Source: Mikania micrantha (taxonomy: Eukaryota; Streptophyta; Magnoliopsida; Asterales; Asteraceae). Taken from it: 64,000 bases of DNA. Under the pieces are notes generated by a model that had not been told where the DNA came from, did no database searches, and was given only the letters and a program-made list of their open reading frames with translations. Positions 1 through 11,245 of this stretch are shown here, piece by piece. The stretch lies in contig CM018686.1 in the NCBI GenBank assembly GCA_009363875.1, positions 9,362,001 through 9,426,000 on the forward strand. The letters run 5' to 3'. Positions within the stretch are counted from its first letter, which is position 1. Each line of letters starts with the position of its first letter. A program made the position numbers and the translations under genes.

Positions 1-511
1 ACCGTGACTTATTTTAAATCCGTAAGAGTGGTGACGCCGCATATTCAGTGCACCTTAACTTTCTTAGGCATTGATAGATATGCGGGCATGCACTCAAAAA
101 CGGACTATATCATGATACAACTCTTGGCGCTCTGGAACTAGTGTCAATCTCAGTATACAGTAAGAAGTATATCATGTCTGAACTCAGTTATCATATCTAA
201 TCTAAGTACAGGGCAAGGAACATATACCTTGGCTAGTACATAATCAGCTAATATGTTCAACCTGAAATTATCTCACAACCTAATCAACATATTAGGTAGT
301 ATGAAATGCGATGGGTTAGCGGCTGGGAATTTCCCTACGTACACCCTGTATACAAGCTAAGTTCACTACAATAAGAAAGTGTTGATGTATGACTAGGAAA
401 GGAGGACGTGTATGGTGTGGTATGGTGTGGTATCAAATCATATCTCAGTTAGATGGAACGGTATCCCTAAACTAGGAATTTCGGGACGAAATTCTTCTAA
501 CAGGGGGAGAC
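1..511 (+). mobile_element. 3' internal end of a Ty3/gypsy-like retrotransposon
   Basis: This is the sequence between an off-window coding region and the LTR that starts at 512. It ends in a purine-rich tract (CAGGGGGAGA, 501-510), preceded by the 'gaatttcgggacgaaattc' stretch that in plant gypsy elements lies just before the LTR. No long reading frame is present. A short tandem repeat of GTGTGGTATG lies around 413-432. The element's other parts lie upstream of the window. Confidence 0.6.
501..511 (+). promoter_or_regulatory. Polypurine tract of the gypsy element
   Basis: A purine-rich run directly before the TGTGACA start of the LTR at 512. This is the expected primer site for plus-strand synthesis in LTR elements. 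Identification rests on position and composition. Confidence 0.6.
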
Positions 512-639
512 TGTGACAATCCGTCTAAATTCATTTTGGCTATATACGTGTATGAGTATGTATGTGTATGTTCACCATGAACTCAAAAACTTTTCATGAA
601 AGGTGTATTTCTGACTCAAAACAAACTAATCATGTTGTA

Positions 640-766
640 TAACAAACTGAATCGGGCAATGTGTCTAGATTGGTTATACAATATGACATTCATATCATGA
701 TGACTGTCTTTTATCACGATTGTACGACAAACTGAATCGGGCAATGTGGCTAGATTGGCTATACAA
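640..766 (+). repeat. Imperfect direct repeat in the LTR U3
   Basis: A roughly 40-bp segment around 'aactgaatcgggcaatgtg' followed by 'tagattgg.tatacaat' occurs at about 642-681 and again at 726-766 with few changes. The position upstream of the TATA box suits duplicated U3 regulatory sequence, but that function is inferred. Confidence 0.6.
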
Positions 767-1542
767 TGTGATTACTTGTCTTTACAAAAACAATGTTCAT
801 ATCATATCAACCTAAAACCGGTTAATCATAATATACACATTCATTGATACATATATGCCAGAAGGATCAAAACATATCATATCATTGGGTAGTAAACATG
901 ACTTGGACTTTGACTTGTACCTATTATCAAGGAGCATCTAGAGCCTTGATAATTTAAGGGCACGTGTTATACAAAACATATTATATCATATCAATTCATG
1001 ACTATTGTTACTCAGGAATCTGATGTTAGTAGATCGCAAAGAAACATCCATCACCTAATTCTTATTCAAATAGGCAACCAACCGATTTCATGTATAAAAT
1101 CATAACTCAGAAATAAAGAGAATGAGTGTAAGCGAAATCACGAAACGAGGCTCCGATTTCAAGATACACTGAGTTGAATATAGCATTAAATAAGAGATCA
1201 GATATTTTGAGCTCTTCATGTTTTGAAATTATAACCATTGGAAAGAGCTCTAAAAATCGTGAATGTGGGCGAAAACGGCGCGTAAAATGGAGTTCATATG
1301 CTCAAGTTATCGCAAAAACAAGAAACGAGTCAGATCGCGCCCGAACGCGCCACGTGGCGCCACGTGTCAAAACGTGGCACACATGCAAGATATTCCATCC
1401 ACGCGCACCGCCCCGTGCCAAACTCTGAGGCTAGGCTATGCGCCCCAGACACATGGCACACATGCAACATGCCACTTTCAGGCACATAGCCCCCAACCAA
1501 ACGCTGGGGCTAGGCTATTCGCCCCAGACCAGAATTCGTGCC

Positions 1543-1550
1543 TATAAATA
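1543..1550 (+). promoter_or_regulatory. LTR TATA box
   Basis: TATAAATA sits about 1.0 kb into the LTR, downstream of a GC-rich stretch with repeated CGCCCCAGAC. This is the likely retroelement promoter, with transcription starting some 25-35 bp downstream. Confidence 0.6.
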
Positions 1551-2949
1551 CCAGAAGTCAGATTTCAAATTTTTTTGAGAATTTTCATCTTCTAACTCTC
1601 AAATGCCGACCCTACACCTCCAAATACCCACATTCAACCCCTCTAATCATCTAGTGTTCAACACGAGGTGTTGCCAAACTTCGGTGAGGTAAAAATCTCG
1701 TTTCGTATCATTTCAATTTCTTATAATACTTTTTTAGATCTTATTATTATTATATAATTGGATTATGTTTAATTGTTTGTATTTAATCAAAAACATGTCG
1801 AGGTTATGTCCGACTAGTTTTTGGGAAACAAACAATTATAAGTAGAGATTCTGCCCAATTGTTTTCAAAAAACTTAAGAATTATAAGTCGAGGTTCTGCC
1901 CGACTTAAAACCTAAAAACCTCACTTTATAAGCAGAAACTGTGTCCAAAACAAGTATACGAAACCTCAGTCCTATGAGCCGTTGTAATGCCCAATTGTCT
2001 AAAACTATTGGCATTGCAAATACTTATATTTCTATTATTATTATTTATATGTTTTAAAATATAAATAATATAATTAATAGAAAAGTACTCCTAATAGGTT
2101 CAGACTAGAACCGGACTACCGTCTATATTCAGCTGCAGGTTGGAGCAGGACAGTTATCAGATTATTATTAATCTGTGAGTCTTCATACTCCCCTTTTTAA
2201 AGTTTCAGTTTCTAAAACTCAGGGATTCATTACCAAACCCTTTTCAAAATGCATGATATGTCTAAGTATCTATTAGTATTCAAGCATGTGATATCTATTG
2301 CATGAGGTGTTCGAGGTATTTTGGTGGTGTATGTTTAGTGAATTTATATTCAGGATATTGACTGCTGTTGGTTGAGATTACGTGTTCAGTATCTGGTAAA
2401 TTCATATATGTTTGTCTCTATTCAGTAAGTTATCTCATTGTAACGTGACTCATGTTGCATGAACTACTTGTGATTACTTGAACTATCATGTGAACTGTAT
2501 GGAACTCACCAGCACAACTGTGCTGATCCTTTTCAAAACCAAAACCTTTTCAGGAAACCGCATGTGTATATCATTAAGTTTTGCAGAGACGTTCAAGATC
2601 CAAAAATTCAGGTATGATATCTAGACCATTTGTGTTCTGAACCAGTCGTCAAAGCAAGTCGCACCCGCCCCTGCCGACGTCCTATAAACCGCTTCCGCAA
2701 CGCGCCACAAGCTCTCGCAAGCATCCACAGGCGACCGAGGGGGTGGGGTGTGACACAATGTTTCCTGTTCGGTCCCATATGGGTTCACTGGATACAGTTC
2801 AGGAGATGAGGACTTGTAGAAACGTTTCCTAGAACGATATGGACATTTGGATGGCTTCACAACTGTGATTTGGAGCTAAAATATCGATCTGGACGTCTAT
2901 GGAGGTGAATATGTTCGAGAGAAATGAAAAAGTGAAGTTCTGCATGAGT

Positions 2950-3325
2950 TTTGATATTTCATTCTGATCATTTACACCGTCACACTCATCGCGTACCGTC
3001 AAGGGAGGTGGAATGGAGCTTGGCGTACCGCGAAGGAATCCGGAGTCCAATAGATATTTTGGACTCCTCTCGTACCGCCAAGGATCTTCATTTTTGCCAT
3101 GGCGTACCGCGAAGACTCCCGGAGTGCTATAACTTCGAATTTTTCAAAATTTTTCGATTCCGGAGAATCTGGAACTCCGTTTCACGCACGGTTTTCGCCC
3201 ACGTTCACGATTTTTCGTGTACTATTAAATCATGATAATCACAATCGTTATATTAACGTAGATTTCAAACACGATGATATGTGCTTTAGTCAATAATGAC
3301 GTAATCCTCAAACGTAATTGCCACA
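2950..3325 (-). repeat. Truncated gypsy LTR fragment
   Basis: The stretch around 3185-3215 (cgcacggttttcgcccacg, then ttcacgattttt) closely matches 39312-39350 in the LTRs of the complete gypsy element at 37-46 kb, and similarity continues to about 3320. It carries four copies of a GCGTACCGC-type motif at about 2990, 3023, 3070 and 3102. Both ends of the LTR are missing, so it is a decayed relative. Confidence 0.6.
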
Positions 3326-3442
3326 AGACCCATGTTCCCGTGAGGAATCATACAACTGGGAAAACCCCATGTTGCTCTAGGCGAGACTCCAACCCTGGTC
3401 CCTAATAAGAGAATTCAGATGCTATCGCTAGACTATAAGCCT
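3326..3442 (-). repeat. SINE-like fragment (tRNA-derived head)
   Basis: Read on the minus strand it starts 'ggcttatagtctag' (box A-like) and has 'gggttggagtctcgcct' (box B-like), closely resembling the intact SINE at 32534-32683. The 3' tail and target-site duplication were not found, so it is probably truncated. Confidence 0.5.
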
Positions 3443-5391
3443 TTTGGAGAGTATTTCAACCTGCTAATGTCTAGTATTGCCAATTCATACTCTCCAAACC
3501 ATGTATTTGATTTTTTTAATTTAAATTATATCATACAATAGGCTATAAGTTTGATGATGTTATCATAGCTATATATTTCTTGCTTCTTACAAGAGAATTA
3601 TATCTTTATTAAGCTACTAGGTTAGAGTCTTGTGTATTACACTCGTTAAAAAATAATATATTATTTATACATGTCTAGTCACAAAAAGTTATGTATATAA
3701 AAAGCATGCAAATTGTATAGTTAACTAAACCCATGTTTTATACATGTTGAATAAAACTAATATAAGTTGTTAATACAAAAGGTCATCAAAATATGTTTAA
3801 GAAGATTTATGCAATAATTATAAATTATGTTTTAATTATACGTTTTCATTTTTATGTGATATAATTAATAAATGTTAATTTAATTAACGCATACTTAGTT
3901 AGTCTTCTTTTAACATACTAAAATTTGCTTGAATTAAATTTTATTAATACATATAACTTGAAATTTTTAAAAGTACTTACTTTTTATAATTTAAATATAG
4001 TGTATTTTATCATTCAAATCATTCAATCATGATAAATGTTTAAAAAAATTAAAATCATTCTTAAAAAATAATTAGTATCATTATTTTTGTATTTTTAGAT
4101 ATTTAAAGAAATATAATTAAATTTTTATGATCTATAAAGAATTAATTAGAAGCAGTTAAATAAAAATATAATTTTATTTAAAAGATATGTAATTAATTTC
4201 ATTTTAAATACCATTAATTAATAATATATTAATTGTTATACATTTTATGTTAATCCATAACTAAATAATACGCATAGACACTTAAATAGAAGAGACAAGC
4301 GAGAAACCAAAATATGAATAGTCTAAATAGTAACAATTGTGCACGATCATTTTTATTTATCTATACAACTATATAATACATATTAGAATGAAAAACTAGT
4401 AATATGATTAAATCTCTTAAAATTAAGAGTTTTACAACTATTATATCACATGCTACAACTTTTTAAATTTGAACTAAATGTTTTTTTCTCTTTTCACTTA
4501 TCTCACATTGATATAGAGTGATTATAAAAAAAAAAACCTCTGAATCACTTCTTAACATTTTTAGTATCTTTTTTTTTTACTTTGTTCCATATGGGTAGCC
4601 TTTAAAGAATGAAATGAAGTAAGATAGAGTAACTATAAAAGAAAATCCCCCTCAAAACAAATGAATCACTTATTAACATATTTGGTACATTTGGTCTTTT
4701 ATGTTATGAGTTAAAGTCACTTTCAATGAACTATTAAATAGAAAAAAATGGTTTTTGTTATGATTATAACTCAAAACCAAACCATTCAAACTTTTAAAAT
4801 CACCCAACTTAAGTATTGTTTTTTTCGTTGTATCGCGTGTTACTATGCTAGTTAGCATTAATAGATAGATGTGTCAACACCTAAATGTATAATTTTATAT
4901 TTCTATATGAAATTTCATATCATAAATTCAACAATCGAAAGTTCTAGGCAAACTCCAACGTGTAGAATTGACTTCTAAAACCTTTGAATAATTATTATAA
5001 ATAGCGATATGTAATAGCATTTTTGAAATTAATTCAGAATTTTTATGACATATTCCTACCACATAAATTTGTAGGAAAATCACATAATTAGCATTAATTT
5101 AAAATGGTGATATGTAATAACATTTATGATAAGTTGTTGACTAATTTAAAAGACTTGCATGATTTACTTATTTACTGGCACTCTTCACTCAAATCATTCA
5201 TACGTACTTCCCAATAAGCATACATATTTGTTAACCAGTTGGTCCCATATCAAAACTAAAGTCTTCGTTTTACATTATGCAAATTGAAAAATTAAAACCA
5301 GTATATCAGAACTCAAAAGGATACAAACGAACTGGATCAACTGAATTACCAGATTCTCATCGTCTTCATCTTTACACTCATCCTCATCATA
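3443..5391. other. AT-rich spacer upstream of the TIR-NBS-LRR gene
   Basis: No convincing coding sequence. It is strongly AT-rich, with a 'cttgtgtattacactcg' palindrome near 3633 that resembles motifs at 22757 and 48898. The last few hundred bases should hold the receptor gene's promoter and 5' leader; no clear TATA box could be assigned. Confidence 0.5.
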
Positions 5392-5937
5392 ATGGTTGTT
5401 CTCACTCAACGTTCACCACCACCTTCATCTTCTTCTTCAACTCGTCATCATTCTAATCATAGATATGATGTGTTTTTAAGTTTTAGAGGAGCGGACATTC
5501 GTAATGGTTTCACAGATCACCTCCATAATGCTCTTTTGGATGCTGGTATCATCACGTTTTTGGATGATGAAGAAATTGAAACCGGAGAGCCGCTGAAATC
5601 AGAACTCGAGAGTGCGATTAGATCATCCAGAGCTTCTATTATCATCTTGTCCAAAAATTATGCTTCTTCAACATGGTGCCTGGATGAATTGGTACTAATC
5701 CTAGACCAAAAGAGGAACTGCCAACAACATGTCATCCCCATCTTCTATCATGTCGAGCCTACCGATGTCAGGAAGCAACAAAATAGCTTCGGGGAGGCAA
5801 TGGCAGAACATAAAAAGAAGTTGGAGACAGAAACAGATGAAATGAAAAGATGCCAATTGGTTCAAAAGATAGATTCATGGAAGATGGCACTCACACAAGT
5901 TGCAAATCTAAAAGGAAAAGATGCAAAGGATAGATAA
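5392..5937 (+). CDS. TIR domain exon (TIR-only reading frame)
   Basis: Encodes 181 residues if unspliced. After a Pro/Ser-rich leader the TIR motifs follow in order: YDVFLSFRGADIR (residues ~25-37), the ITFLDDEEIETG region, the SIIILSKNYASSTWCLDEL stretch carrying the conserved glutamate of the catalytic site, and IPIFYHVEPTDVR. The coding sequence should splice at 5933, after which phase and sequence fit the exon at 6064 exactly. The intron's first two bases are AT, not GT, so unspliced transcripts stop at TAA 5935-5937. TIR-only proteins are a known plant class, so this exon alone could still be functional. Confidence 0.85.
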   Translation: MVVLTQRSPPPSSSSSTRHHSNHRYDVFLSFRGADIRNGFTDHLHNALLDAGIITFLDDEEIETGEPLKSELESAIRSSRASIIILSKNYASSTWCLDELVLILDQKRNCQQHVIPIFYHVEPTDVRKQQNSFGEAMAEHKKKLETETDEMKRCQLVQKIDSWKMALTQVANLKGKDAKDR

Positions 5938-6063
5938 ATATTACAAATACATATTTAACATAATTAGCATTATATGATACATTTTGTTTGGATCTTTGTA
6001 TTTTCATTATAACTTTAGATCATGTTGTGTTGTATATTTCTAACTAAAATCAATTTCATCCAG

Positions 6064-7192
6064 GAAAGAGACAGCGTTTATTAAAGAAGTTGTTGCCGAC
6101 ATCCACCGTAGATTACATGTACCCTTAAGTCATACCCTACCACGTCTGATCGGGATGGCCTATGAAATTGAATTCATTAGTTCATGGTTGACTGATGGAT
6201 CTTGTCATACTCTTGACACTCTCACGGTTGTAGGCATGAGTGGGATCGGGAAGACTTCTTTGGCAAGACATGTTTTCGGGTTACACTTTAGTAAATTTGA
6301 TAAAAGTAGCTTTATTGAAGATATCAATGCGAAGGCTAACGAACGCTCTAATGGATTGCTTGATTTACAAAAGCAACTTCATGGAGACATTTCAAAAAAA
6401 ATTGAGTTACGAGTTAATGATGTCAATAGGTACACCTCTAAGATTGAATATGTGCTAGCTCGTAAAACGGTGTTTATAGTGCTTGATGATATTGGTAGTC
6501 TCAAGCAGTTGGATGCACTACTTGGAAACAAAGGTTTACATCCTGGAAGTAAAGTCATAATTACAACCAACGATGTATCTTTAACAAAAGGGTATGCATT
6601 ATTCAAGTCACAAGTTCATCCTAATCATAAAGAGGTCTTACTTAATGGTTTATATGAATATGAATCACTAGAACTTCTATGCTTTCATGCATTCAATAGC
6701 CATAATCCCAAAGAAGGTTATGAAGAGGTTTCAGAAAAACTTGTGAAGTATTGCGATGGACATCCATTGGCTATTGAAGTTTTGGGTAGTTCTTTACAAA
6801 ATCAAGATGTAGCATATTGGGAAGAGTGCATAAAAGTGTTGAAGAAAGAACCTCATTCACATATAAACAAGGCATTGAAGATGAGCTTTGACACTTTGGT
6901 ATTTGAAAATGATAAGGAGTTATTTAAGCACATTGCATGTTTTTTTGTGGGAATTGATAGAGATGTGACTGAAAAAATATTGAATTCATGTGATCTTAAT
7001 GCAAGATATGGGATCACCAATCTCATTAATAGATGTCTTCTTAGTATCGGATGGAATAACGAGTTGATGATGCATCAATTGGTTCGAGAGACGGGAAGAG
7101 ATTTAGTACGTCAAGAGTCACCCAAGAAGCCATGGAAGTGTAGTCGATCATGGTGTCACATGGATTCATTTAAAGTGTTAAAACATAAAAAG
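6064..7192 (+). CDS. NB-ARC domain exon
   Basis: This exon enters in phase from 5933 (acceptor CATCCAG at 6057-6063) and leaves at a clean AAAAG|GTAATA donor. Visible motifs: P-loop GMSGIGKTS (6233-6259), kinase-2 VFIVLDDI, RNBS-B GSKVIITTND, GLPL-type GHPLAIEVLGSSL, RNBS-D HIACFFVG, and an MHD-position motif reading MHQ (7070-7078). The P-loop lysine and threonine that bind nucleotide are intact, so the switch could bind ATP/ADP. Glutamine in place of the MHD aspartate is unusual. Confidence 0.9.
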
Positions 7193-7308
7193 GTAATAGG
7201 TCGCTTATTGTTAGTAGTTATGAAAGTTCTAAGTATTTTTATGGTGTGTATATCACATTTATAATATGTTTTCTTTCTTTTTTTTATTGACATGCTCTTT
7301 CTTTGTAG

Positions 7309-7632
7309 GGTAAGGGAAATATGTTAGGACTAGCCCTTGACATGAGAATGCTTGACAAGAAGAAGTTACATGGTTCATTTAAGCTAAAAGCAGAGTCATT
7401 CAATCACATGGATAATTTAATGCTACTCCAACTCAATTATGTGCAATTACATGGGTGTTTCAAGAATTTTTCAGAAGAATTAAGATGGTTGTGTATGCAT
7501 GGTTGCCCTTTAAAGTCTATACCTTTAGACTTACCAATGGAGAATCTGGTTGCTCTTGACATTTCTTATAGCTATATTGAATCCTTTGATGTGTCGTATA
7601 GTAATCCACAACCAGTTGCGAATATGCAAACA
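7309..7632 (+). CDS. TNL linker and first LRR exon
   Basis: This 108-codon exon lies between a TTTGTAG acceptor and an ACA|GTAAGA donor, both in phase. It contains the LGLALDMRML and FSEELRWLCMHGCPLKSIP segments typical of the NB-ARC-LRR junction in plant TIR receptors, ending in the first leucine-rich repeats. No internal stop is present. Confidence 0.85.
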
Positions 7633-8052
7633 GTAAGATTTTAGATGCTCGCATATAAATTGGTGATTTTTTGTCAATAATAACTTCAAGCTGGAATTCG
7701 CTTTGGGTTAGCATCCAAACAGAAATTGAATTCGAGGGATGGGAAAACTTGAACCCAATTCATATAATAATGAATAAGAGCGCAATTGAGATTACTAGGG
7801 ATTATTCATTTGTGTATCGATAAGACCATTCACTATTTTCTGAATTGAATTGAATTCAAAAATTTTGAATTTCAAACTGGTTTGAGCCAAATACTAGAAC
7901 GTAACATGAAATCTCAATTGGTATCATTTAAATATCAACTACATAAAATAAGTGAGGACACTTGAATGAACACACTCACATGGCAACTCTTCTTGTTCTT
8001 TCATTACGAGTAAATACATTTCTTTACTTGTTTTAACCTATCTTTACTTCAG

Positions 8053-8868
8053 GGGTTAATAGGATCAAATTCAAAAGACAAGAGATTGCTTGGATCATTG
8101 AAGATTCTGGATCTAAGTTTCTGTGAACAACTTCACAGTGTTGGTGGTTTTTTCTTGCTTCCTGCACTTGAGAGGTTAATCCTTGGACACTGCACATTTT
8201 TGATTAATGTGTGTGAATCAATTGACAAATGTGATGAACTTGTTCATATTGATCTGAGTTACTGCTACAAGCTTAAAAAGCTTCCAAAATCCCTAGGGAA
8301 CTTAACAAAGGTTAAGACACTATTATTAGATGGTTGTGATTCCTGTGAATCTCAAATTGAGATGAGGAATGTGAACGCTATACCAAATGATCTGAAGTTC
8401 TTTATGATTTCTTTACCGAGCTCATTGAGAATTTTGTCGCTTGCAAATAATAACTTGTACAACGAATGTTTCCCGATGGACTTGAGTTGCCTAGCCATGT
8501 TAGAGGAATTATGTTTAGATAATAATCCAATTGTTTCAATGCCTAGTTGTGTGAGGACCCTTCCAAGGCTTGAGAGACTTTATATGGACGATTGTTATAA
8601 AGTGATATCAATTGAGCATCCTCCACGTACGCTAAGAAAATTATCAATATATTCCAAAGTTGTAGATAATTCTTCAATAAGTAAAATTAAATTTGATCTA
8701 TTATTAGTATCATCATTTGAAATTGATGGTATGGTGAAAATCCAAGGTATGGCAAGTGTTGAGGAAAAGGTGTTACATAGTTTGGGCTGGACAAATTTAG
8801 AGTTTGCTAAAGAAATGGTCTTAAAAACATTCAGATATGGAGGAAGATCAACTGAATGCCAAACCCAG
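8053..8868 (+). CDS. Leucine-rich repeat exon of the TNL gene
   Basis: 272 codons, from TTCAG|GGG to CCCAG|GTTTGC. LRR motifs are clear: LGSLKILDLSFCEQL, LPALERLILGHC, ELVHIDLSYCYKLKKLPKSLGNL, SLRILSLANNNL, MLEELCLDNNPI and RLERLYMDDC. The end moves into the post-LRR region. The 420-nt intron before it contains no coding sequence that I can recognise. Confidence 0.85.
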
Positions 8869-8954
8869 GTTTGCTCTAATTTAATTAAATGTTCCGGCGC
8901 CATATATTATGAATTTAAAGGTATTTTATTATTGTTTTATTTATTTAAGGGCAG

Positions 8955-9581
8955 ATGTACTATCAATTTGGAGTATTTAGCATGTTTTATAAGAGGAAAG
9001 AAATGCCAGAGTGGATTAGTTGTAGAAGCAAGGGCTCATCAATATCATTTACTATCCCACCTCTTAACAATCTAAAAGGATTGAATTTCTTATGTATTCT
9101 GAAGTCAAATCCGGCACTTGGCTTTAATTTCATCTCAGAGTCACTTTGATATACCGTTGATTAAAATTAGTAATATTACAAAAAATCACTCTTGGATTTA
9201 TAATCATTATATTGATAGAGTCGAGTTTGTTGGAAATAAACATTATAATGAAGATGGTGAAGAGAATTCTAAAGGAGGAAGTGAAGACTGTTTAAGTTGG
9301 TGACCACATTACTATTACTGTAGCAAATAAATATTTTTCTAGAAGTCAACATATATTGGAGTGTGGGATTTGTTTGAAACATGCTGATGACGATGACGAT
9401 AACGACGAGGAAGAAGATGTGTTGGGTTATTACAAGTCATGGAATCACATTATTGGCGGAGATCTCTCACCTTTTGAAACTACAACAGGAGAATACATCC
9501 TGCATCACAATCAATTTTGGCGGCTTTCAACTAAAATATTTGGATTTTCTCCTTTTATTGATGATGGAACCAAGTTTAAAG
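8955..9581 (+). CDS. Post-LRR (C-JID) exon with two frameshifts
   Basis: It joins in phase through an 86-nt intron (8869-8954). The first 64 codons (YYQFGVFSMFYKRKEMPEWI, then SISFTIP) match the C-terminal jelly-roll/Ig-like C-JID that recognises effectors in TIR receptors. The frame then stops at 9147-9149. Homology resumes in another frame at ~9139 (SHFDIPLIKISNITKNHSWI) and again in the third frame from ~9296 (DHITITV ... EEEDVLGYYKSWNHIIGGDL). Two single-base-scale indels therefore break the domain, which would be shortened to roughly a third. Confidence 0.75.
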
Positions 9582-9675
9582 GTACCTGTTTTGTTTTTAT
9601 TACTAGAATTTAGTCAACTCTTATATGATTAATTATTAATAACGTCTTGTTTTCATGTGTTTTTCTTTTCATCAG

Positions 9676-9722
9676 AAGTGAAAATGAGCACATTTAAAGC
9701 ATTCTCACAGAAACAAGTCTGA
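9676..9722 (+). CDS. Last short exon of the TNL gene
   Basis: After a donor at G|GTACC (9582) and an acceptor at CATCAG (9670-9675), 47 nt encode EVKMSTFKAFSQKQV and a TGA stop. The phase matches the third frame of the preceding exon. Too short for independent recognition, so it rests on the splice fit. Confidence 0.6.
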
Positions 9723-10109
9723 GATACATATGTTGTTGAGGTAGATTTTAACACCCAAATACTTTTCTAACCACATAATTAAAACCCACATAATACTTGC
9801 TACACAATATGTGTTAGTCTCACAGGAGATAACAAAGCAAAAAACTCACATCCTTGTAACTTGATGGATATATGTTTGGAAATTGCAACAAGACAACAAT
9901 ATTGTTTAAATTTCAAATGTAAACAAACAAACACGTATATACTTGTACATTAACAAGCTTCATTTGGTTCAATAGTGTACATACATGAATGTGTATAACA
10001 CATACAATTTGTTAACACTAATTTTTATGATGCATAATACATGTTTAGAAAAGATAAAGCGAAAAAAAATGATGTCTAAAACCAGAAAAAACAAATAATT
10101 AATAGTTTA
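9723..10109. other. AT-rich spacer
   Basis: No gene seen. From about 9900 the sequence ('acacgtatatacttgta ... tagtgtacatacatgaatgtgtataaca') is imperfectly repeated at about 10350-10440, and the pair continues into matching segments at 10120 and 10493. This is a direct duplication of roughly 300 bp. Confidence 0.5.
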
Positions 10110-11245
10110 AGTAGAAAAATTTATGGTCGGAAGTTTCCGACATTTTTTCGACCAAAATGAATAACTCGTTGGAAAGTTGTCGGAATTTTCTGACTATTTT
10201 CCTACCATAGGTTTTCTTTTTTTTTTTCCAGGTTCTTAACATCGTTTTCCTGCGTCATGTTTTTTACGCCTTGATTATTACAAAAACATTAGTTATAAAC
10301 AATATAATTTAACAACTTATATGTTTGTGTCTTGGTTGTGTAAAGAAACAAATGCATATCTACTTATACACTGAAAAAACGTTATTGCGTTCTAATAGTG
10401 TACATACACGTAAAAAGGTGGAAGTGTATAACACTTAATTTGTTAATCCAAGTAATTGAAAAACAAAAACTAAAAAGTTAAAAGGAGGAAAATGGTCGTC
10501 GTTTCTGGCATTTTTCTACCAAAATGAATAATTTGTTGAAAGTTATCAGAATAGTTTATTATTCTTAGTAATAATTTATTATTTTATGTTTTAACTTATG
10601 CAACTGTTAATTATAAAATATAAGTTCTTTAATTTATCACGTGAACAAGCCAGCCACATAATCCATTTGCCCTTGTTTGAAGACTTTGCCTTTCACCTTC
10701 AACAAAAGGAGATTTCTCGAGAATCCGATGTCGTTGGCTGCTCGATGCTCCAAGCAACTTCGCAGGTATGCCTCTTTTGTATGCAAAAAGTTGATAGGAG
10801 CTTTTCTTTCTTTTAATTTGCATTCGCATTCAATATGTTCCATCCTATTTTGTTAGGATTTTATTGTAAGTTTTGTGGTTTGTAAATGTGTAATTTATTA
10901 TGTTTAAAATTCTTATGAATTGCTTCAAAACAGGTACTTGTATTTACAACCAGTGGTGTAAAAATAGCGTAGGCGGCCATTTAGGCGCTAGGCACCCACT
11001 TACCTTGTTGATTTAGCTCTGGTCGGCGTCTAACGACCAAGTAGGAGGAAATCAACCTAGTCGGTTATTTTTTTTAACTTTTTCGGTCAAAGGGATTGTA
11101 TCCATGAGTCTTTTTGAAATTTCTCAACCCTAAATCGTTAATATGTCTCCTTGTGTATCATAAGTGAGAGTTAATAAATCATTGTTTTTTTGTTCCATAT
11201 TATCGTCACTTATATATTTGTACATATAGTGTTACTCTTTTACAG

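Larger units (their letters stand above)
512..2755 (+). repeat. 3' LTR of a Ty3/gypsy element
   Basis: Begins TGTGACAATCC right after the polypurine tract and ends GGGTGTGACA, so it has TG...CA ends and is about 2.24 kb long. A TATA box lies at 1543-1550. The partner LTR and target-site duplication cannot be seen, because the element starts before the window. GC-rich direct repeats around 'ggctaggctat.cgccccaga' occur near 1429 and 1507. Confidence 0.7.
5392..9722 (+). pseudogene. TIR-NBS-LRR disease-resistance gene, probably broken
   Basis: Six exons can be followed: TIR (5392-5933), NB-ARC (6064-7192), linker and first LRRs (7309-7632), LRRs (8053-8868), post-LRR C-JID region (8955-9581) and a short last exon (9676-9722). 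The introns keep reading phase and, apart from the first donor, have GT...AG ends. Proteins of this family are intracellular immune receptors: the NB-ARC is a nucleotide switch, the LRR/C-JID part senses pathogen effectors, and the TIR acts as an NADase signalling domain. Three defects are visible: the intron 1 donor is AT rather than GT (5934-5935), and two frameshifts fall in the C-terminal exon (near 9118-9147 and 9280-9296). If intron 1 were spliced, the product would be about 1,001 residues, ending at 9149. A truncated functional product cannot be excluded. Confidence 0.85.

Noticed and set aside
5934..6063. U12-type AT-AC intron in the TIR receptor
   Set aside because: The U12 donor consensus (ATATCCTT) and AC acceptor are absent; the intron ends CAG, so a mutated GT donor is more likely.
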